The notes under the pieces are model-generated. The model searched no databases. It saw only the letters and a list, made by a program, of their open reading frames with translations, and had not been told where the DNA came from. The position numbers and the translations under genes were made by a program. Below, piece by piece: positions 1 to 10,741 of a stretch of 64,000 bases of DNA; position 1 is the first letter of the stretch; each line of letters opens with the position of its first letter. Source of the stretch: Larix kaempferi (lineage: Eukaryota; Streptophyta; Pinopsida; Pinales; Pinaceae); the NCBI GenBank assembly GCA_027924585.1, contig BSBM01000442.1:6510001-6574000 (forward strand), read 5' to 3'.

Positions 1-3000
1 AAGGCTTGATAAATTTTCGGTTCATTCTTCTTTGTTGGATATTTGTAGCCATTATCGCTCCTGGGTTGGGGGGTCCAAAATATCGGATCATTGGCATATT
101 TTCCTGCAATTGGAGGAGAGGTTTTTGGACCAAAATTATCCATTCAAGTTCGATTGTTCTTGGTTATCTTATCCAGAATTTGACATTATGGTTAGAGATG
201 TTTGGTTAAGAGATAATAGTGATCTGGATTTGAATCCTATGGACCTTATGTGCTATAAGCTGAAAAATCTTAAGGGCGAAGTCACCAAATGGATTCACCT
301 TAAGAAACAAAGTGACAAATGTAGTCTGGTGGAAGCCGAGTCACAGTTGCAGGATCTTTATATGCAAAATATCGTCAAGCCATTGGATGGTCCGGAGCTG
401 GAGCTACTAAAAAGTTTAGAAGTTGAAAAAGAAATAATTTTTGTTATGGAGGAGAAGGAATGGAGATTGAAAAGTCGGGCTTTGTGGGTTAAATCAGGAG
501 ATAAAAATACTAGATTCTTTCATTCCTTTGCGTCAGCTCGGAGGAATAATAATACTATTTGGCACTTGGAAGATGAGGATGGGTCGGTTATTTCTGGTGC
601 TCCTGGTCTACAGGCTCTGGCTTTGCAACACTTTGGCCGGGTTTACTCAGATGACCATTGTTGTGATTTGATGTCCCAACTTCATGTGGCCAGACTCTAT
701 CCTCGTTTCTTTGACCGGACTGATGCTGCTTCTTTATGCTCTGAAGTTACTCTTGAAGAAGTGGAACGTACTTTGAAACTGTTCTCTAAAGAGAAAAGTC
801 CAGGTCCAGATGGCTGGACTGTGGAGCTTTTTTTACACTTTTTGGACATTATGGGGGAGGATATTGTTAAGATGGTGGATACACTAGATCACAGGGGTAT
901 ATATCTGGGGCTCTGAATTCTACATTTATTACTCTTATCAGTAAAGTTAATGATCCGAAGTCTTGTGCAGATTTTAGGCCCATTGCTCTTTGTAATCTTG
1001 CATATAAGATTGTCTCCAAGATAATTGCAGGTAGACTAAAGCCTGTGTTCTCAAGGTTCATTACTCCTAAACAGTTTGGTTTTTTAGAAGATAGACAGAT
1101 TCATGATGTTGTCGGCATTACCCAGGAATTGCTGCATTCGATAAAAGGTAAGAAACAAAGTGCAATCTTGTTAAAAATGGATCTTGGGAAAGCATATGAT
1201 CGGGTCAATTGGGATTTTCTGAGAATGCTTTTGATACATATTGGTGTGCCAGCTTTAGCTATTAACTGGATTATGGCCTGCGTTAACTCAATGAATATTG
1301 CTATACTTGTTAATGGGGCTCCCACATCCTTTTTCAGTTGTTCAAGAGGTATTCGGCAAGGCTGTTCGATGTCACCTCTTTTGTTTCTCTTGGTAATTGA
1401 TGGTCTTAGCAGGTTGGTCAAGCAAGCACATGAGCAAGGAAATTTTAAAGGAATCAAAATCTCAAAATAACTTTTTTTTACTCATCTTCTTTTTGTTTAT
1501 GATGCGCTCATTGCTGGGATTGCATCTGCTGCTGAATGGACGGTGCTCTATGGTATCGTTGATCTTTTTTGTAAAGCTTCAGGCATGAAGGTTAGTTTAC
1601 GGAAGTCTTGCTTTTATCATAATCTAGTGGAAGCTGACAGGATTTCTGAAATTAAATCTTTTCTCCCATATAATTGCAATTTGATGTCTGATGGTTTTAC
1701 ATATTTGGGCTTTCACCTAAAGCCCAATGGCTATTTGGTTAAAGATTGGGATTGGTTGATCAAGCGTTTTGAAGCAAGAATATCACACTGGACATATAGG
1801 TTGCTCTCTATTGGAGGTAAATTGACTCTGGCTAAATCTGTCCTGTTGGAGACTCCGGTATATTGGTTTTCCCTTCTCCTTGTTCCGTGTTCTGTCATTA
1901 ATTCTTTACGAAGACTCCTCTTCAACTTTCTTTGGACGGGAGGTTTGGCTCGGGCTATTTTAACAATGGTTGGATGGGAGAGAATCTCACTTCCTTATAT
2001 CTCGGATGGATGGGGTGTAAAAGATTTGCATGCCTTTAGTGAAGCACTCTGACTGAAAAGCATGTGGAGGGCAATTTATGGTGAATCTCTTTGGTCACGG
2101 GTTATTCACCAAAAATATATCAAGATTGAGATCTCATTTTGGCTCAAAAATTCAAAGAAGAAGGTTACGGGTGTCTCTCCCATTTGGAGAGGTTTTATGA
2201 AGGTATATTGTTGGTTTGCTTTTTATATATGTTGGAAAGTTGGCAATGGTTCCGAGGTGGTGATTGGCGTTGATCCTGTGCTTGGGCTTAAAGGAAACTA
2301 TAAATTCTCTGATGCACTGCTGAATTTCATGAGAAGGGCTGGGAAAATTACTATTAATTCAATTGTTAAAGATACTGTTTCTGGATACTGGCTCAATGCT
2401 GCTGATTTAAACCTGCCCCGTGATTTGACTGATGAGTGGGAGTCTTATATTCATGGTCTTAATGCCGCTGGTATTCGGCTTAACACAGATTCTGATATGG
2501 TGGTGTGGGGAGGTAATGAAGCATCCGGGACTATCTTTTCCAGATCGGCCTATGACTGTATTATTCGAAGAAGACATATTTTTCCTAGCAACTGGTGGTA
2601 CCGTAAGATATGGCAATGGAATTTGCCATTGAAAATGAAATGTTTCAGTTGGTTCATGTTAATGGAACGATTGAAGACCTGGGATAATCTATCTGGAATT
2701 GGCTGGGTTGGTCCGAGTCATTGTATATTATGCAAATCTCAAATGGAGACTGTGTCACATCTCTTTATCAATTGCTCTTTTGCAGGTGAAATCTAGGATA
2801 GAATTTATCTATATTATGGTATTCTCCAAAAATGGAGCGGCCCTTCGGTGGATATTTGTCTATTGGAGTGGGTGCATAACTGTAAACTGTATCAAACACT
2901 GCCCTTATTTATTTGCTGGTCTATTTGAATCATCTGAAACAAGGCAACATTTGAAGACCAGTCCCCGAGTGCAATGGGTGCTGTTAACCAGATCCTTTCT

Positions 3001-3719
3001 TTATTTTCGCAGTATCAACATGACAGTCCTGTTTCAGTCTCCAGAAATATTGGGGTTTTTCATTATACTATCAATGAACGTGTCCTATTTTTTGATGGGG
3101 CTGCCAATTATGGTGAATGTAGTGCTGGTGGAGTAATCTTATTGAACAGGTCCCATTACTTTTCACTACGTCTAAAGTGTGGCAGAGGTTCAAATATGAA
3201 GGCAAAATTGCTGGCACTATGGTGTGTTGTCAGAGTTGCAAATATTTTTGGTCTGGTTTCTATAAAGATCTTTGGTGATTCGCGTGTGACTATCAAATGG
3301 GCGCGTGGAGAATTCGACATAAAGGTTCTCGACTTGACCAGCTGGTGTAGGAGAATTATGGATGAGCTAAAACTACTCAAGTCGGTTTCTTTGGAGCATG
3401 TCTACAAGGAATTTAATGAACAGGCTGACTGTTTGTCGAAACTGGTCTTAGATGGAGAGGAGGACATATTGTTTTGGGAAGAGTTCTGGGATAATGAGCT
3501 GATAGATTCTGGCTCATATAATATCATGACCTGATACTGCTATCCTGCTTATATTGACACTAGGACTATCTGGTTACTTTTTGTAAATTTTTGTATTATC
3601 TAAGACACTCTTTGAGAGGGATGCTCTTTAGACAATCTGGCTCTTTGATAAGGCCTAATCATGTACTGTTTGATTCAGATAATGAATATCAATAGTATGT
3701 TTTTTTTCGTGGGAAAAAA
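1..3719 (+). mobile_element. L1-type LINE, 5' end outside window
   Basis: A non-LTR retrotransposon on the + strand, entering from the left edge. It carries an ORF2 with reverse transcriptase, a zinc-binding region and a C-terminal RNase H (see the ORF entry). The 3' end after the ORF stop (about 3534) is a short untranslated region ending in T- and A-rich sequence near 3700-3719. That is where the next LINE family begins. The endonuclease domain lies outside the window or is lost. Stops and at least one frameshift make this a dead copy. Confidence 0.88.
32..3534 (+). pseudogene. L1 ORF2 remnant: reverse transcriptase, zf-RVT, RNase H
   Basis: Reverse transcriptase of an L1-type LINE, which copies element RNA at a nicked target. 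Seen in order: the linker with EKSPGPDGW (about 790-825), RT blocks with FRPIALCN (about 975) and KMDLGKAYDRVNW (about 1175-1215), GIRQGCSMSPLLF (about 1345-1390), the active-site block (about 1490-1505), the YLGF thumb region (about 1700), a zf-RVT region with WQWNLPLKMKCF (about 2610-2650), and RNase H from FDGAAN (about 3090) to the AD motif (about 3425). Breaks: a frameshift between about 870 and 916, stops at 1468, 2050 and 2796, and two TGA codons near 2930-2940. The RT block reads LLFVYDALI, so the first catalytic Asp is Tyr. In RNase H the usual Glu after SN is Lys (MKAKLLAL). Confidence 0.88.
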
Positions 3720-3919
3720 AATGTCATGCACTATATAAATTGATTAGACTTAGCCTATAAATCTTGGGTCCGTAACCCTTGTAATTAAATTGGGTAACTT
3801 GTTACATCGTTTGAAACGACAAAATGGTGATGGGAGGAGTTTGAACTGAATGTGAATAAAAAGAGATATTCCAAATTACTTGAGAGTTATTTATTGTTGT
3901 ATAGTAGTTATTTTGGAGT

Positions 3920-4925
3920 TATTCATTAGTTTGTGATTAGTTCATAAAATGTTGGTTCATAGTTTGTTAGAGGGTTAGTTCATCAAGAAAATGCCAATAT
4001 TTGCTATTCCAGGTAGAGAATCAAGGTATGGCCAAAAATACAATATTATATTGGTTATAAGCAAATTTGGCTTTTATATTGATATAAAAAAATTATAATG
4101 TATTTCAAAGTTTTGTAATATTTATAAATTAAATTTAATATTTTGAAAATATAAATTATTTTGTAGAATTTTAAAAATTTGTTATTTCTAATTTATGATT
4201 GGCTAAAAACTATGAAGTGACAAATTATCTCTAGATGTGAAATTATTTAAACAAAATATTAATTTAAAATTTAAAAATTCAAATTTTTTTGATAACTTCA
4301 CATGTGGTCTTTGTATTAGAGGTTTCATTAATGATAGTGAATATTACCAATTTTGTACATTGTGTTATTGATAATAAGTACACAAGTGTCCATCATTATT
4401 ACATGTTCTCTCATTTTTTAAATGCAATGTACTTTGACTTCTATACACCTTAAATGCATTTACTAATTACTAATTTTTAAAATTTAAGAAACCTAAACTA
4501 ATTCTTTTTATTAATATCTAAAAAAGTATTATTATATTATTACAACAAGCCATTATTAAAAATAAAAAACTAATTTTAAAATTTAAAACAACTAAAACTA
4601 AAAAAATTTGCAAGCAATTATTAATTATTAAAAAAGAGCTAAATACTTATTTTTAAAACTTAAAAAAATAGTAAGCAATTATTGATTAATTATTAAAAAA
4701 CATTTATTTGTAATTATTAAAAAAAATTAAAACTATGAAAAAATTAAAAATTAATTTTTTTTAATATAATATCATCATCAATTATACAAAACAATTTATA
4801 TAATACCATATATCAATTATATAAAAGATAACATGATCAATTTTACAAAATATAACATAATCTTATTTATACAAAACATAACATAATTTTATGGCAAGAA
4901 CTAGTTACTTTACAACAATTACTAC
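3920..4925. other. A/T-rich segment present only in LINE copy A
   Basis: Very A/T-rich sequence with no coding potential on either strand and no counterpart in copy B, where flanking sequence joins directly near 13570. I see no clear terminal repeats or target duplication, so its origin is unresolved. Confidence 0.5.
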
Positions 4926-5373
4926 TCTTGTTGCTATATATCTCCAATAAAAGCTGAATTAATATTTTCAAGAATTGAATAATATTTTTATGTTTTCCAT
5001 GTTATTAGCGTGTGTAATGTGGATATAGTAGTGTGTTTATCCAATGAAGTGAAACATCGGCTTCAAAGTAAATAAATTATATGAACAAAATCAAACTCTT
5101 GTAAATGAAATACATACCCTAATGTAATGTACCCAACTAAAGAAGAATGACTTCAAAGTAAATAAATTATGTGAACAAAACTTTTTTGGTACAACCTCCT
5201 TTACAATGTATTTCAGATACAAAACAAGATGAGATGAGATGGATGATTCCAATTTCTCTCTCTCTAAGACGGCATGCTATAGAATGAGAAATGTATATAA
5301 AGAACAAGAACTCTAGCCATAAAAATTCATATTTTTGCATCAAAAACACCAAAACAACTCCAAAACAAAAAGT

Positions 5374-5391
5374 GGTGATATCAGTATCACC
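5374..5391. other. Perfect hairpin in LINE 3' UTR, copy A
   Basis: GGTGATATCAGTATCACC is a 7-bp perfect stem with a 4-nt loop. The same 18 bases occur in copy B at 14091-14108 although the surroundings have diverged. LINE reverse transcriptases are known to recognise 3' UTR stem-loops; that role here is inference. Confidence 0.7.
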
Positions 5392-5943
5392 TCTTTTATT
5401 TTTTAGGCTAAAATTACAATTTTTTGGTATCCTCGAGTGGTTTCTTTGCAATCAACCACTGAACTAAAAAGTGGACCTCTTGGAATCACCCTTGGTTTAA
5501 TTCAAGGTTAAAATTACATCTTGTTTGAAACCTTGGCCTGAATAATCTGTGCCACTGCAATCAAAACTCTGAAATTAACCCCAGAAAAATTTAAATTTTT
5601 TAGAAAAATGAAAAAACGCAAAAAATGAAAAAAACACATTAAAACAACTTGAAAGAAAACAAAATTAAAAAAGAAAAACCCACAAACATTTAAAAAAAAT
5701 TAAAAGAAAAAAAAATAATAAAAGTGAAACACAAAATTTATAAATTTATAAAAAAAATTAAAAAAACACAAAATGAAAAAGCAAATCAAATAATTTTTCA
5801 AAAATATTCATAAAACTATAAAAGTTATAAAAAATTACAGAATTTATAAAAAAATTCTAGATTTTTTATTACAAAAATTAAAAACAAAGGTGATGATGAT
5901 GATGATGATTAATGTCTACTGAGACTCTTTGGTCTATTTGACC

Positions 5944-6153
5944 CTAAGAAAAGATAAAGGAATTACTTGGATTTCCGTAAAATTTGATTCTATGATTGAA
6001 AAGCTGAGAAAGAAGCATTCCTAGGTTCCCATAGTTTTGAAAAGTTAGAAGATCATGGAGATTAGAGTTGTAGCAAAGATTAGGAAACTGCGATCGAATG
6101 TTCATGTACACATCACACTCTAAAAGAAATAGAGATGCATCCCCAACACTCAT
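5944..6153 (-). pseudogene. LINE ORF2 C-terminal fragment (copy A)
   Basis: A 69-residue open stretch whose tail (QNYGNLGMLLSQLFNHRIKF) is the same as the conceptual translation of copy B at about 14690-14760. It also holds the LLEC motif typical of the C-terminal cysteine region of such LINE proteins. It is only the end of the protein: the rest is missing because a short LTR lies immediately upstream at 6192. By itself it has no activity; it is useful as a family marker. Confidence 0.7.
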
Positions 6154-6191
6154 AGACTAATGGAGATGGCAAATCCCTTTCCACAATAACT

Positions 6192-6487
6192 TGTTCATGG
6201 TTTTTGTTGCACTCTTCCTTGGTTGTATGCATAAGTTCTATGTAATTGCACTTGTATCTTGTATTCTCTTATCTTGAACATGTGTTCTACCAAAATCACA
6301 TTAAAGTGGAAGATAGAAGACTAAAGTGAGGACAACCTTTAGATCATATGTTAGCCTCTTGTCCAATTACACTTATGTTTCTAGAACTTAGAAAAATAAG
6401 TGTGTTTATGTCCGTTTTGTTCTAGTTTAAACTGTCTAAACTAGGGAGGTTAGTTCATGTCCACACTTACAGGCTTATCCGTCAACA
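6192..6487 (+). mobile_element. Short LTR (about 296 bp) in LINE copy A
   Basis: Begins TGTTCATGG and ends GTCAACA, directly followed by a primer-binding-site-like sequence at 6492. It interrupts the coding part of LINE copy A. It contains a strong hairpin, CTAGTTTA/TAAACTAG, near 6423-6445. The 5' boundary is chosen from the TG and from where LINE similarity stops, so it is approximate. No matching second LTR is seen. Confidence 0.5.
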
Positions 6488-6491
6488 AAAT

Positions 6492-6509
6492 TGGTGACTC
6501 TATTGAGGA
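6492..6509 (+). other. tRNA-Arg-like primer binding site
   Basis: TGGTGACTCTATTGAGGA resembles the complement of the 3' end of plant tRNA-Arg(ACG), TGGCGACTCCACTGGGGA. Every difference is C-to-T or G-to-A. It sits 4 nt after the putative LTR end. Confidence 0.55.
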
Positions 6510-6856
6510 GAGAACATAGGATTTATTTGGCTTTGTTTGAATTTTGTTTCTTTTTATATCTTGTTTATTTTGCCTTGTTTCTATGTGAAGTTGACTCTTA
6601 GAGTCACTGGGTGATCTAGATCGACTCTTGGACCTTAAATATTCTGACTTGTGTCAAAATCCTTGCCTTTTTAGAACTTTGATTTCTCTTATCAAAATTT
6701 CATTTTGAGTACAGTGTAGTATTGTCACACATGGGCTTTGTTATACCTGCGACACTGGATATTGTCGCGTTGTGTATGCTTGCAGAATGCGACACTGTGT
6801 GAAATTTGGGTTTTTTGCTAGCGTTTTTATGCTCATAGCTCTGGCTGGTTTGTGTT
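6510..6856 (+). other. Leader of the short-LTR element
   Basis: No coding signal. Contains two 40-bp-spaced copies of GCGACACTG (6749 and 6789); the first forms a hairpin, GCGACA / TGTCGC with an 8-nt loop (6749-6768). The element is cut off at 6857 by the LTR of a Tat element in the opposite orientation. Confidence 0.45.
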
Positions 6857-7689
6857 TGCAGACAATCCATTAGTGCACAAACTAACCAATCTCCCTAGTC
6901 CGAATGGTTTGAATCTATAACAAAACTAATACACAATACAAATTACTTTCCTAGATTTATCACATTACAAAGGGTATCAGAAGATAACTCACCTTATGAG
7001 CGCAGTACTATCTCCTTGCTTTATGTAGCTCTTGATCTCCAGATCTTCAACAACAAAACAATATACAACAAGTGGAAACAAGCAAGTACTAATAGCATAT
7101 AAACATAGATCAATCTAAACTAGCAGTCAAAGATCCAAGCTTTTGTCTCATAATGGATGAAAGGGAACCAACTCTAGCAGAATTTCACCAGCATTTAAGT
7201 GCTCTATCTTTCTCCCCCGTTTAACCATGGAGAGGGGGTTTGTATGTATAGGCCTAAAGGGATAGGAGAGGTTGAGGATTTGTGGGAGAAACTCAAGGGA
7301 TCATCCCAAAAGGTAAGGGGATCGAGTGCCACCTTCCCTAGTTCATAGGGATAAACTTCCATGTAACCAAGGGTTCTAGAAGTCGCTCAAAGTTTCTTTT
7401 TCTCCTTTTAAACCAACAGTGCTGCACTTTGCATACAAGCAACTCACATCTTTGAAGGGTGATGCACCTTGTACAAAGGAAGCAAGTGTCACTAACGTGC
7501 TCTATCAATGTGTAGAGTGTATCACCAAGGTTCTGATGCACCTTTTCAATGGGCATGGCACATCGGGGTGACAACAAAAGGAAAAAGGAGCAATCAACAA
7601 TTCTTCTTTCAATCATTTGGCCTAAGTGCTTTAGGAACCAGGGAAAATAGAGGACACAAAACTCATGATGACGATATTTTAGTGTAACA
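6857..7689 (-). mobile_element. 3' LTR of Tat-type Gypsy element (left copy)
   Basis: In - strand sense it begins TGTTACACTAAAAT directly after a polypurine tract (7690-7703). It is similar in layout and in patches to the LTRs of the element at 28-39 kb, for example the block around ctttcctagatttatcacatt versus ctcctagatctattctacat. The lower end, TGCAGACAATCC at 6857, is inferred from a terminal CA and the end of that similarity. Confidence 0.55.
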
Positions 7690-7703
7690 GAATGCCCCCC
7701 AAA
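7690..7703 (-). other. Polypurine tract of left Tat element
   Basis: On the - strand TTTGGGGGGCATTC immediately precedes the LTR start TGTTACAC. This is the site that primes plus-strand DNA synthesis. The same arrangement occurs at 29040-29052 and 57221-57234. Confidence 0.7.
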
Positions 7704-8815
7704 GCATGAAGCTAGTGAAATAGGGTAGGTGAGATGCTTTGAAATATGGAAATTCGAGGCAAGGACCATCAGCTAGAGTGACGAACAAAGTCTCCTGCAG
7801 TACAAAAGACTATGATATATATGCCTCAAATGACTCATAACATGGTTGTCGACCAATACATTGCAGATCCATGGTATTATGGACTGGTAGAACACAATCA
7901 TGGCTACTAGATACAAGCATAGATCCATGATGAGATAATCACATAGCCTTGACCAATACAAAATTGGATCCATGTGATATGACTCAAAATGTCTCCATCT
8001 CAGCCTGGGTAAGATACATAAGTTAAGCCAAGGTCTTTAAACCGAACCCACAATGACACGAATCTAACCATGTGATTACAATGTGTTGAAGTCGAACGTG
8101 GTAGAAACCACTTGATTACCGGTCATTGATATAAATCGTTAACAAGTGTGAGGGAAATCGTCATTGATGTCAATGATCCCCAAGCCATCATAGTACATAC
8201 CGCTGAATGTGAATCAATGAGTTGAGGTCGAACACTAGGTGGAATATTTCAATTAGAAGTCAATGATGTGAACTTATTGTTGAAAGCGAGGTAACCTGCC
8301 ATTAAGGCATGCACGCCCGAGGAACTTGACTAGTTTCTAAGTTCAATCCTTGGATGATGTGTTGAAGTCGACAAGGATAGACCCGTCGAAGGAGGGACAT
8401 AATGTTTCCCTCGTCATCAACGTGAAACAAGATCAAAGATGTTTTGAAGTAGATCAGACTATAGAGCAATGCTTGATACTGAATCAAGGGTGACCGACAC
8501 AATGGAAGGTATAATGACTACACATATTGACTCGATTAACATACTTCCCTTGAACATGGAATGGCGTGACTTGGAAGCATTTGACCTGACGAGATTGACA
8601 CTGAGACCCATTGCAACTAATGATCGATGCATTCTTTGGATGACCCAAAGGAGTATGATGACTCATGGAATTGGTGAGACTCAAGGACAAGTGGATTATC
8701 AAAGCGGTTTGAATGAAATGCAAACGAGTGCCATGTTCAAGAGAGACAATGTACTGCCATTAATACAAGTGAATACAAACCCTTTCCTTATTCCCCATCA
8801 TGATTTATGAGTACC
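7704..8815 (-). other. Non-coding spacer of left Tat element
   Basis: No convincing ORF. It is homologous in patches to 29050-30289: shared features are the phrases around accaatacattgcagatccatgg / accaatacattacggatccatg and gaaaccacttgattaccggtca. This spacer lies between the polypurine tract and the hairpin array in both elements. Short open frames here on both strands are not supported as genes. Confidence 0.6.
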
Positions 8816-9480
8816 TCTTTGTTTATTAACAAGCTTCAGGAGGGTAACAGATGCTCAGTATAGATCATCCTTAGGACGAGTTCAATATCACATGTTTTAC
8901 GAACCTGAGATAGGAGGGGTTCGTCCCTAAAAGGGCCCTTCAATTTTATATCTTAACGAGTTTAAAGAAGGTAAACCCGGTGTCGTTTCATATTTAGAGA
9001 GTCTGAAAGGACTAAAGAAGACTCCAATGAGTACTTTTTCGTAAATTTTAGTCTCCTCACCTGATAAAAGGATAAAACAATATGAGAGAGAACTCTTTTA
9101 TTCATGTTTAACTAGAGTGCTCCTTTTTCATAAATAGTCTCACTGGTCTGAAAAAGGGGTAAACTATCACCAGAAATATTACCTTTATAATACTTTTACA
9201 AGAGTAAGAGAATCAAGTTCGCTTGGCAATATTTTCCTATTTAGGGAGTCTGAAAAGATCTTAAAGGAGAACTCCAAGGGGGTTCCTTTTTCGTAGTAGT
9301 TTTAAGAGCCCGAAAAAGAGATAAAAGATAACTCGGTGACTTATTATGATGTATTTATGATCACGAGAAGGAATAAAGACTCAGCTCGATACCATTAATA
9401 CTTAGTTTTAATGAGCGTGATAACGGTACAAAAAACGCTCTAAGGCCTTTTCACACCTGATTGGGAGTATGAAAAGTCAA
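8816..9480. repeat. Hairpin array, left Tat element
   Basis: A run of diverged units of roughly 55-60 bp. Each has a T-rich arm such as CCTTTTTCGTA and, about 30-40 nt later, the complementary arm CCGAAAAAGGGGTAAA. Corresponding arrays at 30290-31430 and 58430-59032 keep the same arms and intervening words (for example gaactcttct..ctagagt). No coding frame survives. Confidence 0.75.
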
Positions 9481-9699
9481 CGATGGTTACCATCATAGTC
9501 AAAACACCACTTTCCTCTACCTACAAGTTCCGGGAACCAAGTTAGGATCCATCATAAGGTTTTAAAACATAAAAATGGGATCAACTATAGTAGAAAACCG
9601 ATGAAATAACAAAAATAAAAAAAGGAACATTCCATTTTTTTATAAAAAGGGTGAATAGTAAAAATGATTTACCATTTCATTTTTACTAAGTTGAATAGT

Positions 9700-10741
9700 T
9701 AGAAAAAATCTCTTTGGAGCGCGATCTTTTGACGACGATTGTGGGAGCCTTGGTCAGTAATTCAGCCTCAGGTCAGTTCCAGGTAACTCTAAAATTCATT
9801 CTCTTAGTTTTGATGGTTAAAATTTTGTGTTTAATGCAAGTTTTTTGGGGTTTTGAGACTCATTCCAATGGGGGAAGAGCCCTAGGTGACGCGCCTTCCC
9901 CTTTCGAGAAGTGCGTCACTCAACAATGATGCGCCTTCCCCATGGGAAAAGCACGTCATTGACGCCCTGTTTACAAATATGGGGTGCATTGGCGCAACTT
10001 GACCCACAAACTTGGGAATGGGGCCCAAAAAACAAACTTTGAAGCAATGAAAATGATCTAATGTCCATTATTTTGGTGTTTATGCAGGGTTTATCCATTG
10101 AAATGGTGTAGTGGAAGGAGCGTGAGCACGAATTAGAGGATTTTCAAGCTGCAATTGATACTCACTCTATTAATGCTTTAAGGGAGTGTGGGTTACTCAA
10201 ATTATTTCATGTCCAAGGAATGAGATCCCAAATGCAATTGCTAGACTACTTGATTCAGCTATGGGACCCGGATCAATGGTATTTCAGAGTAGGGGTAAAT
10301 ATCTTCACTTTGGACATTGAGGAAATATAGTTTTTGACAGGATTATCCAGGCGTGGGGCCTCGGTATCACAATCTGGACCCATGGGTAGTGACCGGTCCA
10401 CTAAGGATATCATATCACAGTTCTGCACTCCTAGCACAAAGATGTTGGGTGGGAAAATTCCCATAAAAAATGTATGGTACCGTCCTTTGAGGACCGTATT
10501 ATTTACCATCGAGCGAGTGGAGGGAAGTAGGGACCCACATCAGGCCACCAAGGCCCATATGTTGTATTCCATCGAGTCTATGTAGCCTACTGTGTTCAAT
10601 TGGTGCGAGGGGATGGTCGCAAACCTAAAGGACCAACTGACCAAGTCTTGTAGAGGGGAGTTGAAACAGTTCAGATATGGCTCGATCGTGGTCTCTTTCT
10701 TCCTGGAGAGGGTTCCACTTATTCGTCACTTCAAGACAAGA
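9700..10741 (+). pseudogene. Dead plant-mobile-domain (PMD) gene
   Basis: Diverged homologue of the gene at 59783-61664. It has a first exon ending gttccag|gtaac at 9782, an intron 9783-10087 ending tatgcag, and a second exon read from 10088. The exon-2 translation aligns with the intact copy: WKEREHE with WQEREME, LLKLF with LLKF, MRS with MRS, the block VGVNIFTLDIEEI-stop-FLTGL with VGGERLEITLTDVYFLTRL, and ERVP near the end. In-frame TAG stops occur at 10109, 10328 and 10583. The homology stops at about 10741, so the last third is lost. The PMD is a plant domain found in Gypsy and Mutator-like elements and in a few host genes; its biochemical role is unknown. Being on the strand opposite to the element it sits in matches the intact copy. 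Confidence 0.7.
9886..9960. repeat. Two tandem hairpins in the PMD pseudogene intron
   Basis: Two units about 39 bp apart. The first has stem GTGACGC / GCGTCAC (9886-9919). The second is the imperfect 9925-9960 unit with inner stem CTTCCC / GGGAA. Both share the word gcgccttcccc. They lie in the intron in the position where the intact copy has its 33-bp palindromic repeats. Confidence 0.65.

Larger units (their letters stand above)
3720..6191 (-). mobile_element. 3' end of a non-L1 LINE (copy A)
   Basis: This block matches 13364-14941 along most of its length (starting at atgtcatgcact in both) and encodes the same C-terminal peptide on the - strand at 5944-6153. Copy B continues into endonuclease and RT sequence, so copy A is the 3' end of the same LINE family: the last ORF residues followed by a long A/T-rich 3' untranslated region. 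About 1 kb (roughly 3920-4925) is present here and absent from copy B, so it is either an insertion here or a deletion there. The right end is cut by a short LTR at 6192. Confidence 0.75.
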
